Below, piece after piece: positions 41,812 through 51,848 of a stretch of DNA of 57,476 bases. This stretch comes from Bacteroidia bacterium (lineage in GTDB: Bacteria > Bacteroidota > Bacteroidia > AKYH767-A > OLB10). The stretch covers positions 1 to 57,476 of the forward strand of contig JAEUTI010000030.1 in NCBI GenBank assembly GCA_016788065.1, read 5' to 3'. Position 1 is the stretch's first letter; each line of letters begins with the position of its first letter. The notes under the pieces were generated by a model that saw only the letters and a program-made list of their open reading frames with translations, was not told the origin of the DNA and ran no database searches. The position numbers were made by a program, and so were the translations under genes.

Positions 41812-42380
41812 CCAATACTTCTCAGCCAGTTTTCGATAATTTTCAATCCCTGCGTTGTCATCACCGATTCCGGATGGAACTGAACTCCATGTACCGGAAG
41901 GGTTTGATGTGAAAGTGCCATAACCGTATTTTCAAAGTCAGTTGCTGTTATCCTTAAAAATGGCGGAAAATCTTCCCGATCAATTACCCAACTGTGATAA
42001 TGTCCCGACTCAAACGTACTTGCTAAACCTTTAAAAAGTGGGCAAGCAGTATCTGTGATCCTGATTTCTTTTTGAACCCCATGCCAAACCTCCGGTAATT
42101 GTTTCAATTTCCCACCGAAATGCATTCCAAGGGCCTGGTGTCCCAGACAAATTCCCAGTATCGGTTTAGTGTTAACTGCTGCTGCAATCAATTCATTCAT
42201 AATTCCGGCTTCCTCAGGCAGTCCCGGGCCGGGCGATAACATGATAGCATCAAATCGCAACGCTTCTTCCACGGTGATTTCATCATTACGTTTCACAACA
42301 ACAGGAACATCAGTCAGCTGAGTGATATAATGATATAAATTCCAGGTAAAGGAATCGTAATTGTCCAGTAAAAGAATCAT
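41802..42380 (-). CDS. Aminodeoxychorismate/anthranilate synthase component II (glutamine amidotransferase)
   Basis: The 192-residue class I amidotransferase supplies ammonia to the chorismate-using subunit. Visible motifs are LLDNYDSFTWNLYHY, LSPGPGLPEEAG, the nucleophile elbow GICLGHQALGMHFGG (Cys in GICLGHQ), and the catalytic HSWV and HGVQFHPES. PabA and TrpG cannot be separated by sequence; the gene stands alone (no pabB or trpE nearby), so a bifunctional role is possible. It stands convergent to the DUF456 gene. Confidence 0.93.
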   Translation of the reverse strand: MILLLDNYDSFTWNLYHYITQLTDVPVVVKRNDEITVEEALRFDAIMLSPGPGLPEEAGIMNELIAAAVNTKPILGICLGHQALGMHFGGKLKQLPEVWHGVQKEIRITDTACPLFKGLASTFESGHYHSWVIDREDFPPFLRITATDFENTVMALSHQTLPVHGVQFHPESVMTTQGLKIIENWLRSIGYR

Positions 42381-42466
42381 GTAAGTAGGGTCATGTTACC
42401 TGAAGTGCAAAGGTAAGTGCTTTCCAACTTGCATTCAAACATAACCAAAATATGAAGCAACAACAG

Positions 42467-44716
42467 TTACCTGGCTGGTTGAATAATCACCCGCTTGGTA
42501 ATATTGCTTTTTTCAGTGGTTGCACGAACGAAATAAATGCCTCCCGAAAGGTGATTAAGATCGGCATTGATTACTGGATTATGTTCGTTTTCGAAATGCT
42601 TTTGAAATACAATTTTTCCAACCGCATCCATAATGAAAACATCTCCGGTTTCAGCAACAGGGTAGGCCAGATCAATATTGATATCTCCTGATGATGGATT
42701 CGGGAAAACCTGCATCATTGATTCCTGCATAATTTCAGGCTCATTCAGCAAATATCCAACGGTGAAATTCTGTGTGAAGCGGGTTCCGAAATCAGCTTCG
42801 AAAAACTGAAGTACTCCCGGACCGAATGCATTCACGAATCGCACATATCCTGCTCCGTCACTATTGGCAAAGAAATTTAACCCGTCTTTACCACTATCAT
42901 TCACATTGAATGAATAGCAACCCGGAGACAATACCACGGTATCACGATAAATGGTATTTGCAGCCATAATACCATTGGTATGGACGATGTTACCCAAATC
43001 ATCTTTAATGTTGTAGGTAGTTTCGGTATAAGCGTTATTGGTCTTGAATAATATCACAAATGAATACGGATGTTGAACCGGGAATTTGACAGTGGTGTAC
43101 ATGGTATCATTGTATGCATATTGATCAGTTGTTCCATTTGGATTGCTGATGTATGCATAAAATTGCTCCGACTGATTGCTCACTGAATTCCAGTCGAGAG
43201 CCCCAAGTTGAACCTGTACCGTCTTATTGAAATCGAGGGAACCGGTCCAGTTGAATACTGATGGTGTTGCACCTTTTATTCCATAGGTAATTGTAGCACT
43301 TGTGAGCGTGGTAGAACCGGTGTTTTTAATGGCAATAAGAGGATTGTTGCAAATAGGATTGAAACGATTGTAATAGAAGTCGTTGTTCGGTGAAAGAATT
43401 TCTTCCATAGATGCATCGACACTGAAATTAGGAGCCGAATAGGTTATCAACTGTGCTGCCATAATGTAATTCGGATTTTGTCCCGAAACAAGATTGGTGT
43501 AAGCATCAATGTCCATATCAACTGTTACAGGGTTACCGGGAGTGTATAGCCCGGTAATTTCATGTTCTTTAATGGAACCTTTTTCTCCCGGACACCAGTT
43601 AGCACGATCATATAACCAGGTACCTGCCTGATGCATGAGGTGATTAAGTCCGCAGTCGTTGCGCCAGATTGCTTGCTGGAATTGTTGTATTCCATCTAAC
43701 TTAATACGATAGTTCTTCTGGCAAAATTCAGCACAGTTTTGTGTCCCTGCACCATGCCCTGTAGGAATTATTCTTAGCATGGCCATTGACTCATTTGCCG
43801 AAGTATTGAAGGTTTTAGGTACTAAATAATTTTCAATAGGATTCGATGTATTTCCATAAGGAAAACCACCAGGCCCGGAATTGTAAACAGTATGAATGTT
43901 TATTGGTGTTCTCGGAGGTGTTCCTTCAATGAAGTGGAAGTCGAGGGTAATGGCAAATCCATCAGACCAACCACCATAAAACGCGCGAATTTCAACACTA
44001 TCACGAAGTATATCTGCGAAATCAGTGACATCAAAATGGATAGTGTTACTCCAGGAGGTATTGTAATATCCACCATACGGAGTAATTACTCTGGCCAATT
44101 CTATGCGTTCCACCACTTCAAAAACATCGTAATAAGGAGTGAAAACATTAATGAGAGCAGTATCATATCCAACCAAAACAGAGTCAATTATTGTGCCGGA
44201 AGAATTGAAAATATAATTGTAGAAACCTGCTTCATAAAGGAAAGTTGAATCGGTAAGAAGTGTTGGATCGGTTGGATCATTATATATCATCACCCAGGCA
44301 GATGCTGCCAATGTTGAATCAACACTCTGGGTGGTAGTATTGAAAAAATATTCATACACCGGATTAGAATTTCCGAAGATAGTGTCAGGAGAAGCACCAT
44401 TGATCACATATAACGGAGCTGATTCTAATGTTGAATCGAGTGCACCGGTTTTGTGTAAAGCCTCTACCTGAACCGTATAATCCCAGTCGGAGCATCCGGT
44501 AGGAGGGCAACCTAAAGTGAAATCCAAATTAATTCTCCGATATGTGGTTCCCGGTGCAGGAAATACACCCCATTGATTGTATTGTCCCCACCAGTTCATA
44601 TTAATTGCATTGTGAACCCTGATTGAAGTTGTATCACCTTCAGCAGCTTTGGATTTTTCAGTTATTCCCAGAAACAGCATCAAAGAAATTAATGCCAGAA
44701 ATTTAATCTTGTTCAT
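42467..44716 (-). CDS. Peptide-N-glycosidase F-related secreted T9SS protein
   Basis: The 749-residue protein has a signal peptide (MNKIKFLALISLMLFLGITEKSKA). Residues ~30-330 match the PNGase F fold: CPPTGCSDWDYTVQVEAL, then ELARVITPYGGYY, FDVTDFA and EIRAFYGGWSDGFAITLDF. PNGase F releases N-glycans from glycoproteins by cleaving the amide at Asn; catalytic acidic residues of the family cannot be verified by eye. The middle part is an Ig-like extension and the C-terminus is a T9SS type A sorting domain (FPNPSSGDINIDLAYPVAET, GGIYFVRATTEKSN). It probably acts outside the cell on host or environmental glycoproteins. Confidence 0.85.
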   Translation of the reverse strand: MNKIKFLALISLMLFLGITEKSKAAEGDTTSIRVHNAINMNWWGQYNQWGVFPAPGTTYRRINLDFTLGCPPTGCSDWDYTVQVEALHKTGALDSTLESAPLYVINGASPDTIFGNSNPVYEYFFNTTTQSVDSTLAASAWVMIYNDPTDPTLLTDSTFLYEAGFYNYIFNSSGTIIDSVLVGYDTALINVFTPYYDVFEVVERIELARVITPYGGYYNTSWSNTIHFDVTDFADILRDSVEIRAFYGGWSDGFAITLDFHFIEGTPPRTPINIHTVYNSGPGGFPYGNTSNPIENYLVPKTFNTSANESMAMLRIIPTGHGAGTQNCAEFCQKNYRIKLDGIQQFQQAIWRNDCGLNHLMHQAGTWLYDRANWCPGEKGSIKEHEITGLYTPGNPVTVDMDIDAYTNLVSGQNPNYIMAAQLITYSAPNFSVDASMEEILSPNNDFYYNRFNPICNNPLIAIKNTGSTTLTSATITYGIKGATPSVFNWTGSLDFNKTVQVQLGALDWNSVSNQSEQFYAYISNPNGTTDQYAYNDTMYTTVKFPVQHPYSFVILFKTNNAYTETTYNIKDDLGNIVHTNGIMAANTIYRDTVVLSPGCYSFNVNDSGKDGLNFFANSDGAGYVRFVNAFGPGVLQFFEADFGTRFTQNFTVGYLLNEPEIMQESMMQVFPNPSSGDINIDLAYPVAETGDVFIMDAVGKIVFQKHFENEHNPVINADLNHLSGGIYFVRATTEKSNITKRVIIQPAR

Positions 44717-44822
44717 TTTTATCAGATTGAGAACGGGAAATTAGGGAATTCCTTCATCATCCAGGTCATTTTTCCGTACCGATCAATCAAATTCTACAAA
44801 TTCGCCATTTCCATGGGATGCG

Positions 44823-44830
44823 TATCTTTG
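44823..44830 (+). promoter_or_regulatory. -7 box TATCTTTG just before a start codon (possible leaderless gene)
   Basis: The exact Bacteroidota -7 consensus ends 4 bp before the ATG at 44835, so the start of transcription would fall at or inside the start codon. No clear TTTG -33 element is visible. Confidence 0.4.
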
Positions 44831-44834
44831 CAGC

Positions 44835-45347
44835 ATGAAACCAAAAACTCCTTCCGCTTCAGCTTGTATAAACACAGAAATAATTCTTCCCAATGATACC
44901 AACACTCTTGGTAACTTAATGGGAGGCAGGCTTTTACATTGGATGGATATTTGTGCCGCCATTGCTGCCCACCGTCATTGTGGTCGGGTGGTTGTAACCG
45001 CCAGTGTGAATAATGTGGCTTTTAATCAGCCCATCCGTTTGGCGGAAATTGTTACGCTGCAGGCAAAAGTTTCCAGGGCTTTTAATTCCTCCATGGAAGT
45101 TTTTATAGATGTTTGGGTTGAAAATAATGCCACCGGCGAACGTAGAAAATGCAATGAAGCAATTTATACGTTCGTTGCTGTAGATCAAATGGGAAACCCC
45201 ATCAATGTTCCGGAATTGGTGCCTGAATCTGATGAAGAAAAAGCACGCTATGACGGAGCACTTCGCCGCCGCCAGTTGAGTCTGATTTTAGCCGGTAAGA
45301 TGAAGCCTGATGATGCAACAGAATTGAAAGCTCTGTTTACGAGATAA
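44835..45347 (+). CDS. Acyl-CoA thioesterase (hotdog fold)
   Basis: The 170-residue protein has the hotdog motif NTLGNLMGGRLLHWMDICAAIAAHRH (BFIT/BACH type, with the catalytic Asn/Asp region), then VTASVNNVAFNQPIRLAEIVTLQAKVSRAFNSSMEV and a charged C-terminal helix. It hydrolyses acyl-CoA to fatty acid and CoA in the cytoplasm. An exact -7 box sits directly before the ATG. Confidence 0.93.
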   Translation: MKPKTPSASACINTEIILPNDTNTLGNLMGGRLLHWMDICAAIAAHRHCGRVVVTASVNNVAFNQPIRLAEIVTLQAKVSRAFNSSMEVFIDVWVENNATGERRKCNEAIYTFVAVDQMGNPINVPELVPESDEEKARYDGALRRRQLSLILAGKMKPDDATELKALFTR

Positions 45348-45354
45348 GCTTTAC

Positions 45355-48300
45355 TTAGTCTTCGTCACCATGCCCATGTCCGTGTGTTCCCATGTGGGGC
45401 ACTGACGTTTGGGAATTGACATTCTCAAAGTAGAACTTGCCTCTTGGATTATTGTAATTACCAATTTCATTCATGGTTTCGGTATCGTATAATCTTCCAT
45501 TCACCATGGTATAACGTACCTTTTCAGAGTTTTGAATATCATCTAGTGGATTAGCATCCAATACTATCAAATCAGCCAATTTTCCGCTTTCAAGCGATCC
45601 CAGATCCTTTTCCATACCAATGTAATATGCGCCATTTACAGTAGCACATTCCAATGCCTGCATATTAGTCATTCCTCCTTGCTGCAACATCCATAATTCC
45701 CAATGAGCACCAATACCCTGAATCTGTCCATGCGCACCCAAATTCACTTTCACGCCACGATCAGCCAAAGCTTTGCAGGAACGGGAAACAAGTAAATGGC
45801 CATTGTTGTACTCAGCATCCGGAATCATGGTACGATGACGGGAGCGGGGATCAATTACAAAACGAGGTGTGTATTTCAACAACTTTTGATTCTCCCATAC
45901 ATTGTACTTCTGATAAAAGTAATATTCACCTGTGACGCCACCATAACCAACAATGAGGGTAGGAGTATAGCCTGTTTTCGATTGTGACCAGAGGTTTAGC
46001 ACATCTTCATATAAGGTTCCGATTGGTAAATTGTGTTCTATTCCGGTGTGACCATCAAGAATCATCGATAAATTATGAAAGAAGAAGGAACCTCCTTCAG
46101 GAACAACATTTATTTTCTGACTCCTTGCTGCATCAATTACCATTTGTCGCTGATCACGACGAGGCTGATTGTAACTTTTCACTGAGAATGCTCCAAATGC
46201 ACTGGTACGTTTAATTGCTGACCAGGCATCTTCAGGTTTATTGATTACAGTTTTAAAATCGCCTTCTGCACCATACAAAATCCATCCGGTTGAAAAAATT
46301 CGGGGACCTTTCATTGCACCCGATTTAACCATTTCCGATTGAGAGAATACCATTTCTGAATTCGAAGACGGATCGTGAGTTGTGGTTACTCCGTAAGCCA
46401 GATTGGCATAATAACTCCATTGTTTTTGCGGACTCAATCCATGGCGGAAAGTTCCTAAATGTGCATGCACATCAATCAATCCGGGCATGATGGTCTTTCC
46501 GGTAACATCAATAATTTTGGTGTCTGAAGATATCTTCATTTCAGCAGCTTTTCCAACAGCCGTGATACGGTTTCCATCAATTAAAACCATACCATCTTCA
46601 ATTACTGTTCTGGATGCATCCATGGTGATTATTCGGGCTCCCCTTAATGCAATTAATCCTTTGGGTTTGTCTGATGCCAACATCAAACCTATTTTCAATC
46701 CTGTAGAATCGGCTGGTAAAACGGTATCTCTTGCACCTTCCACAAAGGTGAAGCCATCGGTAATTTTCCGGGTGAAATATTCATCTCCTGCAGTCCAGTG
46801 GAGTGCTTTGGAATCAGCGGACCAATGCAGACTCAAACCACCATCTTTAGCTGCCTGCGAAACAGGAAATGCCTTTGCTCCGGAAGCAAGATCCATTGGT
46901 TTTCCACTTGGCGGGAAGGAGGCAATGTAAACTTTGAACAACTCTGTAAATGCTACCCATTTTGCATCAGGACTGGGAACAATAGAAGTTGCATATTTAG
47001 AGGTAAAATGAGTTCGTAAGTCACTTTCATCGAGCTTTACACTCTTCAGTGATTTGCTGTCACCTTCATCTTCAAAAAAGTAAAATGCATCATTCGAAGC
47101 AGTGAACATTGGCGCACTTCCCGATTTACGGATGAAACGGGGTGTGCCACCCGTAGAGGACATCACATAAATTCCAGGCTTAACTGAATGAAGGAACCCC
47201 TGATGATCGTTTCCTTCTTCTTTAACATAAATAATTTGTTTGCCATCAGGAGACCACGAAGGAGTTCTGAAAATTCCTTTATCAGTTGATAATTTCACCG
47301 GTTTAGAACCCGCTTTCCCTACAGAAACAGTTTGTATTGCACCCATAGTTTCATCGTTCCAGGAAACATAAACTACCGATTTGCCATCTTTACTAAAAGA
47401 AGGCTCAAATTCAAAATCGGTGCTTGTTGTCAAACGGTAAGGCTTGCCATCGGGAAGGTTTTTCGCATAAAGATATCCTGCCGCATTAAAGACCAAAGTC
47501 TTTCCATCGGGGGAAGTAACTGCATGGCGAATTGCTTTGGCAGGAAATGAATCCGGTGCAGCATCACGGGTAAACCTGATGGCTTCCGTAATGCGATGGC
47601 TATTCGAAACAGTGAATGGAATATCGGTCGATTTGCCGGTTGCTATATCGATGCGATTCAATTTACCATTCGCCCAAATTATAATTTCTTTATCATCAGG
47701 CATCCAGTTAAAATTCGTGTAAACACCAAAAATAGCCCAGGCTTCCTGTTGATCTTTACTAAGCTTATCGTAAACCGGCCATTCTGCTCCGGTTGCCAGA
47801 TCACGAATATAAAGAACGGTTTGTTCGCGAACCCTGCGTCCAAAGGCAAGCAGTTTACCGTTGCGAGATATCTGTGGTCTGAAAGCACCACCATTACCTC
47901 CTGTCACAGTTTCAACTTCTCCTTTTTCGGTATCGTAACTTTTGATCACATAAATCTGGGAATTGGGATCTTTATTGTATTGGAAATAGCCTCCCGGATA
48001 CATGTCCTCACTGTAATAAATGAGTTTCCCATCAGGAGAAATGGTAGGCTCACCGAGATCCTGCTGATCATTTTTTCGCTTGGTGAGTTGAATACCATCA
48101 CCACCTGAAATATGATACATCCATAACTCTCCGGCACCTAATGATCGTCCCGATGAAAAATGTTTGCGGGCTATGAGATAATTTCCGGAAGGGTGCCAAA
48201 TTCCATTATTTAATAACCTGAAATCCTCTTTGGTGATTTGTTTCGCATTGTTACCATCGCGATCCATAACCCAAATATTATCACCACCACCGGCATCAGA

Positions 48301-48612
48301 TGTAAAACAAATCTGTTTGCCATCGGGACTGTATCGGGGCTGGACTTCAAACGCATATCCTGTTCTTATAGCTTTGGCCTTGCCACCGGTAACAGGCATG
48401 GTATAAATATCTCCAAGCATATCAAATACAAGCTCTTTACCATCCGGACTCACATCCAGATTCATCCAGGTTCCTTCAGAAACATCAAAGTTTACCGATT
48501 TGAATTTTCCGGGAGGATAATTTACATCCCATTTGGGCGCATCATTTTTTTGTGCAACTGTTAAACCGGAGAAGGTGACTGCTGCTGCAATCAACAAGAG
48601 TGTCTTTTTCAT
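45355..48612 (-). CDS. TolB-like propeller fused to amidohydrolase
   Basis: The 1085-residue protein has a signal peptide (MKKTLLLIAAAVTFSGLTVAQ). A WD40-like (PD40/TolB) propeller spans ~40-640, with repeats such as VSPDGKELVFDM, YSPDGKQICFTSD, SPDGKLIYYSED and SWSPDGKQIIYVKE. A metal-dependent amidohydrolase domain spans ~645-1060, with GKTIMPGLIDVHAHLG (HxH metal motif), TTTHDPSSNSEM and a late LGAHGQIQGIGAHWELW. The C-terminus is His/Gly-rich (HMGTHGHGHGDED). It is probably a periplasmic or outer-membrane-associated hydrolase of a cyclic amide or peptide. Substrate unknown. Confidence 0.9.
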   Translation of the reverse strand: MKKTLLLIAAAVTFSGLTVAQKNDAPKWDVNYPPGKFKSVNFDVSEGTWMNLDVSPDGKELVFDMLGDIYTMPVTGGKAKAIRTGYAFEVQPRYSPDGKQICFTSDAGGGDNIWVMDRDGNNAKQITKEDFRLLNNGIWHPSGNYLIARKHFSSGRSLGAGELWMYHISGGDGIQLTKRKNDQQDLGEPTISPDGKLIYYSEDMYPGGYFQYNKDPNSQIYVIKSYDTEKGEVETVTGGNGGAFRPQISRNGKLLAFGRRVREQTVLYIRDLATGAEWPVYDKLSKDQQEAWAIFGVYTNFNWMPDDKEIIIWANGKLNRIDIATGKSTDIPFTVSNSHRITEAIRFTRDAAPDSFPAKAIRHAVTSPDGKTLVFNAAGYLYAKNLPDGKPYRLTTSTDFEFEPSFSKDGKSVVYVSWNDETMGAIQTVSVGKAGSKPVKLSTDKGIFRTPSWSPDGKQIIYVKEEGNDHQGFLHSVKPGIYVMSSTGGTPRFIRKSGSAPMFTASNDAFYFFEDEGDSKSLKSVKLDESDLRTHFTSKYATSIVPSPDAKWVAFTELFKVYIASFPPSGKPMDLASGAKAFPVSQAAKDGGLSLHWSADSKALHWTAGDEYFTRKITDGFTFVEGARDTVLPADSTGLKIGLMLASDKPKGLIALRGARIITMDASRTVIEDGMVLIDGNRITAVGKAAEMKISSDTKIIDVTGKTIMPGLIDVHAHLGTFRHGLSPQKQWSYYANLAYGVTTTHDPSSNSEMVFSQSEMVKSGAMKGPRIFSTGWILYGAEGDFKTVINKPEDAWSAIKRTSAFGAFSVKSYNQPRRDQRQMVIDAARSQKINVVPEGGSFFFHNLSMILDGHTGIEHNLPIGTLYEDVLNLWSQSKTGYTPTLIVGYGGVTGEYYFYQKYNVWENQKLLKYTPRFVIDPRSRHRTMIPDAEYNNGHLLVSRSCKALADRGVKVNLGAHGQIQGIGAHWELWMLQQGGMTNMQALECATVNGAYYIGMEKDLGSLESGKLADLIVLDANPLDDIQNSEKVRYTMVNGRLYDTETMNEIGNYNNPRGKFYFENVNSQTSVPHMGTHGHGHGDED

Positions 48613-48759
48613 ACTTGTAATTTGAAGGGCTCAAAGTAAAAAAAAGTTTGTCATCGCCGACATAAAAGGTAACACCCTTTTGATGTGGCTTAGATCAAAT
48701 AAACAGGTGAAAATCGGCCTGTTTCTGAGAAAAATACAGTTTTAGATAATAGAATACGC

Positions 48760-49404
48760 TTAAGCTTTGCTTCTTTTAGCTTTGATATATTCAAATAGAA
48801 TAGGGAGGAGTGACAAGAAAATGATGGTGATAATTACCATGCTGAAATTGTCTTTGATGAATGGTATATTTCCAAACATAAATCCTGCGCCCAGAAAGAG
48901 AATTACCCACAATAAAGCACCAACCACATTGAAGGTAATAAAACGCTGATACTTCATGGTTCCAATGCCGGCTACGAATGGGGCAAATGTTCTCATAATT
49001 GGTATAAAACGAGCGTAAATGATCGTTTTCCCACCATGCTTTTCGTAAAAAGCCTGGGTTTTTTCGAGATGCTCTTTTTTGATAAACCGCATATTCATAT
49101 TGAATATTTTGGTTCCAAAGGCCTGACCGATGTGGTAATTGACAGTATCACCAAGAATGGCGGCAATGATCAGTAAAATTCCCATTACCAGAATATTAAG
49201 TTCGGAACCCGGTAAAGCAATCACGGCTCCGGTTGCAAACAGGAGAGAGTCGCCGGGCAAAAACGGGGTAACCACAAGACCTGTTTCGCAAAAAACTATA
49301 AGGAAAACGATGGCATAAATCCACAGTCCGTAATTATTGGTGAGTTCCACCAAATGCACATCAATGTGCAGAATAAAATCAATGATACTTTTTATAAATT
49401 CCAT
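48760..49404 (-). CDS. DedA family membrane protein
   Basis: The ATG at 49404 ([18 protein letters not shown]) fits the family length (214 residues); an upstream in-frame ATG at 49455 would overlap the desaturase gene. Motifs are [36 protein letters not shown] and [30 protein letters not shown]. DedA proteins are polyprenyl-phosphate or phospholipid flippases of the inner membrane. It lies 14 bp after the desaturase gene stop on the same strand, so the two may be co-transcribed. Confidence 0.95.
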   Translation of the reverse strand: MEFIKSIIDFILHIDVHLVELTNNYGLWIYAIVFLIVFCETGLVVTPFLPGDSLLFATGAVIALPGSELNILVMGILLIIAAILGDTVNYHIGQAFGTKIFNMNMRFIKKEHLEKTQAFYEKHGGKTIIYARFIPIMRTFAPFVAGIGTMKYQRFITFNVVGALLWVILFLGAGFMFGNIPFIKDNFSMVIITIIFLSLLPILFEYIKAKRSKA

Positions 49405-49417
49405 AAAGTCAGTTATA

Positions 49418-50527
49418 TCAGGCTGCTGTAGCGGTTGCTGATGGTAAAACATCAAAACGCCCTAAAAGTTTTAGCATTCTGGTATGAGATTTTATGGCAT
49501 CCCACATGGTAGTATTTTCATGATAACTGATTCCGAATTCTTTAGCTGTTTGCTTTACAATTGGTGCCAGTTGGGGATAATGAATGTGACAAATATGAGG
49601 AAACAAATGGTGTTCCACCTGAAAGTTTAATCCTCCAAAAAACCAAAAAGCTAAAGGACTTTTCATAGCGAAATTGGCCGTTGTATTCAATTGATGGATG
49701 GTCCAGTTATTCATGATATCGCCTTTTTCATCAGGAGCAGGGAAAGTAGCTCCTTCAACCACGTGTGCCAGCTGAAACACTACAGCAAGAGTTATTCCCT
49801 GAATGAAATGCATGGCTACAAATCCAATTGTAGTCATCCACCAGGGTAAATCAATTAAGGCAATTGGTAAAACCAGGAACATGGCAAAGTAAACAGCCTT
49901 TGATAAAAACAAAATGATATACTCTTTAACTGGATGTGTTTTGTTCTCGTAGTTTCCTAATTTCTTACGGAAAAATGAAACGAAATCTTTTTTAAATACC
50001 CATGAAATGGAGGTCAGACAATAAAAGAAGTATGCATACCAATGTTGGAAACGGTGGATCTTTTTAAGTTTGTTTTCAGTCGATAAACGAATAAAAGAAA
50101 CAGGCTCCAGATCTTCATCATGCCCCGGAATATTTGTATAAGTGTGGTGAATCACATTGTGCATGAGTTTCCACATGTACTTGTTGGTTCCGGCAAGATT
50201 GAAGGTATATCCGAGTAATTTATTTACATATTTATTCTGTGACAGCGACCCATGAACAGCATCATGTGAAATGTTGAAACCAACAAATGCCGTGAATAAA
50301 CCTAATAATAACCAACTCCCCAATGAAGCTAAGAAATTATCCCCTGAAAGGTATATCAGCAGGTAAGATCCGAAGAATCCGGCCAGAAAAAAAATGACCT
50401 TCACAGTCATCAGCGAATTGCCCTTATCTGTTATATGGTTTGATGCGAAATAATCTTGTATGCGATGGTTTAATGTTGTTGTAAAGTTAGCGTCCTGGAC
50501 GTTCCTGAATTTGATTTTTTGGCTCAT
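49418..50527 (-). CDS. Fatty-acid / acyl-lipid desaturase
   Basis: The ATG at 50527 ([15 protein letters not shown]) gives 369 residues; an upstream in-frame ATG at 50560 would add 11 residues. The three histidine boxes are present: [17 protein letters not shown] and [15 protein letters not shown], with four hydrophobic stretches between. It introduces a double bond in membrane fatty acids using a di-iron centre and electron donor, helping to hold membrane fluidity at low temperature. Lies next to DedA, which suits a membrane-lipid theme. Confidence 0.93.
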   Translation of the reverse strand: MSQKIKFRNVQDANFTTTLNHRIQDYFASNHITDKGNSLMTVKVIFFLAGFFGSYLLIYLSGDNFLASLGSWLLLGLFTAFVGFNISHDAVHGSLSQNKYVNKLLGYTFNLAGTNKYMWKLMHNVIHHTYTNIPGHDEDLEPVSFIRLSTENKLKKIHRFQHWYAYFFYCLTSISWVFKKDFVSFFRKKLGNYENKTHPVKEYIILFLSKAVYFAMFLVLPIALIDLPWWMTTIGFVAMHFIQGITLAVVFQLAHVVEGATFPAPDEKGDIMNNWTIHQLNTTANFAMKSPLAFWFFGGLNFQVEHHLFPHICHIHYPQLAPIVKQTAKEFGISYHENTTMWDAIKSHTRMLKLLGRFDVLPSATATAA

Positions 50528-50773
50528 TAATATGTTTGGGTCATGTATAAATCGTCGCAAAGTTAGTCATTACTACTATCCCTTTTGCGACGGGGTACTT
50601 GTTTTTTCAACTTTTTATTGTGCAAAAGACTCATTTACAACTAATTCAAAAAATGACCGCCGTCATATTAGAATCAAAAGAAATACCTTAATTTTGATTT
50701 TTAGTAATGTGAGAACAATACCTAAACATTTGAATGTCAGTATTTGTTAATAGTAATTGCGTAATAAACCTGA

Positions 50774-51835
50774 ATGTCTAACTTCATGAAAACCTATTCC
50801 TCTTTTATTCCGGTTCTGATTCTAAGCTTATCTATTGGTTTTCAGTCGTGTAAAGATGATAATGACGATGATACACCAACTCTGCCAGCACAAATAAAAT
50901 TTCAGGTTCCGGCAGGATGGCCACAACCGGTTTATGATTTTACAAACAATGAAGTGACAAATGAGCGTTTTCAGTTAGGAAGGAAATTATTTTATGATCC
51001 GCTGCTATCTCGTGATAACACCATTTCCTGTGGTTCTTGCCATATTCAGTCAGGTGCATTTTCTCATATCGATCATAAAGTAAGCCATGGTATCGATGAT
51101 CTCGATGGTACCAGGAATTCTCCTGCTTTATTTAATCTCGCCTGGAATACCAGTTTCTTTTGGGATGGTGGCGTTAATCATATCGAAGTGCAACCTATTG
51201 GCCCAATTGAAAATCCCGTAGAAATGGATGAAACACTCGGTAATGTGGTTGCGAAACTAAATGCCAGTAGTACTTATAAAAATTTGTTCCTGAATGCTTA
51301 TGGAAGTGATTCTATTACATCTCAAATGATGCTTCGTGCCATGGCTCAATTTATGGGTGTGATGGTTTCTTCCAACTCAAAATACGATAAATTCATTCGG
51401 GGGGAATCAGGTGGCACTTTCGATGCCCAGGAATTAAATGGCCTCGATTTATTCCGTCAAAAATGCGCTTCCTGTCATTCTGAACCACTGTTCACCGATC
51501 ACTCTTTCCGTAACAACGGACTCGATTCGGTTTTTACCAATGATCCCGGAAGAGCTCACATAACACTTGATCCAAATGATGAAGGAAAGTTTAAAGTACC
51601 TTCATTACGAAATGTGGAATTGAGTTACCCTTACATGCACGATGGTCGCCTTAAAACACTCGAAAAAGTTCTAGATCATTATGCTTCCGGAGTAAAAAAT
51701 TCTCCTACTTTAGACCCTTTAGTGAGTGGAAATATTCCACTTACAGTTCAGGAAAAAGCCGATATCATTAAGTTTTTAAAAACACTTAACGATTATACTT
51801 TTACCTCTAACCCAAATTATTCTGAGGTCAATTAA
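50774..51835 (+). CDS. Di-haem cytochrome c peroxidase (MauG type) lipoprotein
   Basis: The 353-residue protein has a lipoprotein signal with lipobox FQSC (Cys26 from the ATG at 50774; a Met5 start at 50786 is also possible). Two haem c motifs are present: CGSCH (86-90) and CASCH near residue 235. The body includes LGRKLFYDPLLSRDNTISC, GTRNSPALFNLAWNTSFFWDGG and VPSLRNVELSYPYMHDGRLKTL. It is the periplasmic CcpA/MauG-like peroxidase that reduces H2O2 with electrons from c-type cytochromes. Confidence 0.95.
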   Translation: MSNFMKTYSSFIPVLILSLSIGFQSCKDDNDDDTPTLPAQIKFQVPAGWPQPVYDFTNNEVTNERFQLGRKLFYDPLLSRDNTISCGSCHIQSGAFSHIDHKVSHGIDDLDGTRNSPALFNLAWNTSFFWDGGVNHIEVQPIGPIENPVEMDETLGNVVAKLNASSTYKNLFLNAYGSDSITSQMMLRAMAQFMGVMVSSNSKYDKFIRGESGGTFDAQELNGLDLFRQKCASCHSEPLFTDHSFRNNGLDSVFTNDPGRAHITLDPNDEGKFKVPSLRNVELSYPYMHDGRLKTLEKVLDHYASGVKNSPTLDPLVSGNIPLTVQEKADIIKFLKTLNDYTFTSNPNYSEVN

Positions 51836-51848
51836 TTTGGTGCACCTG

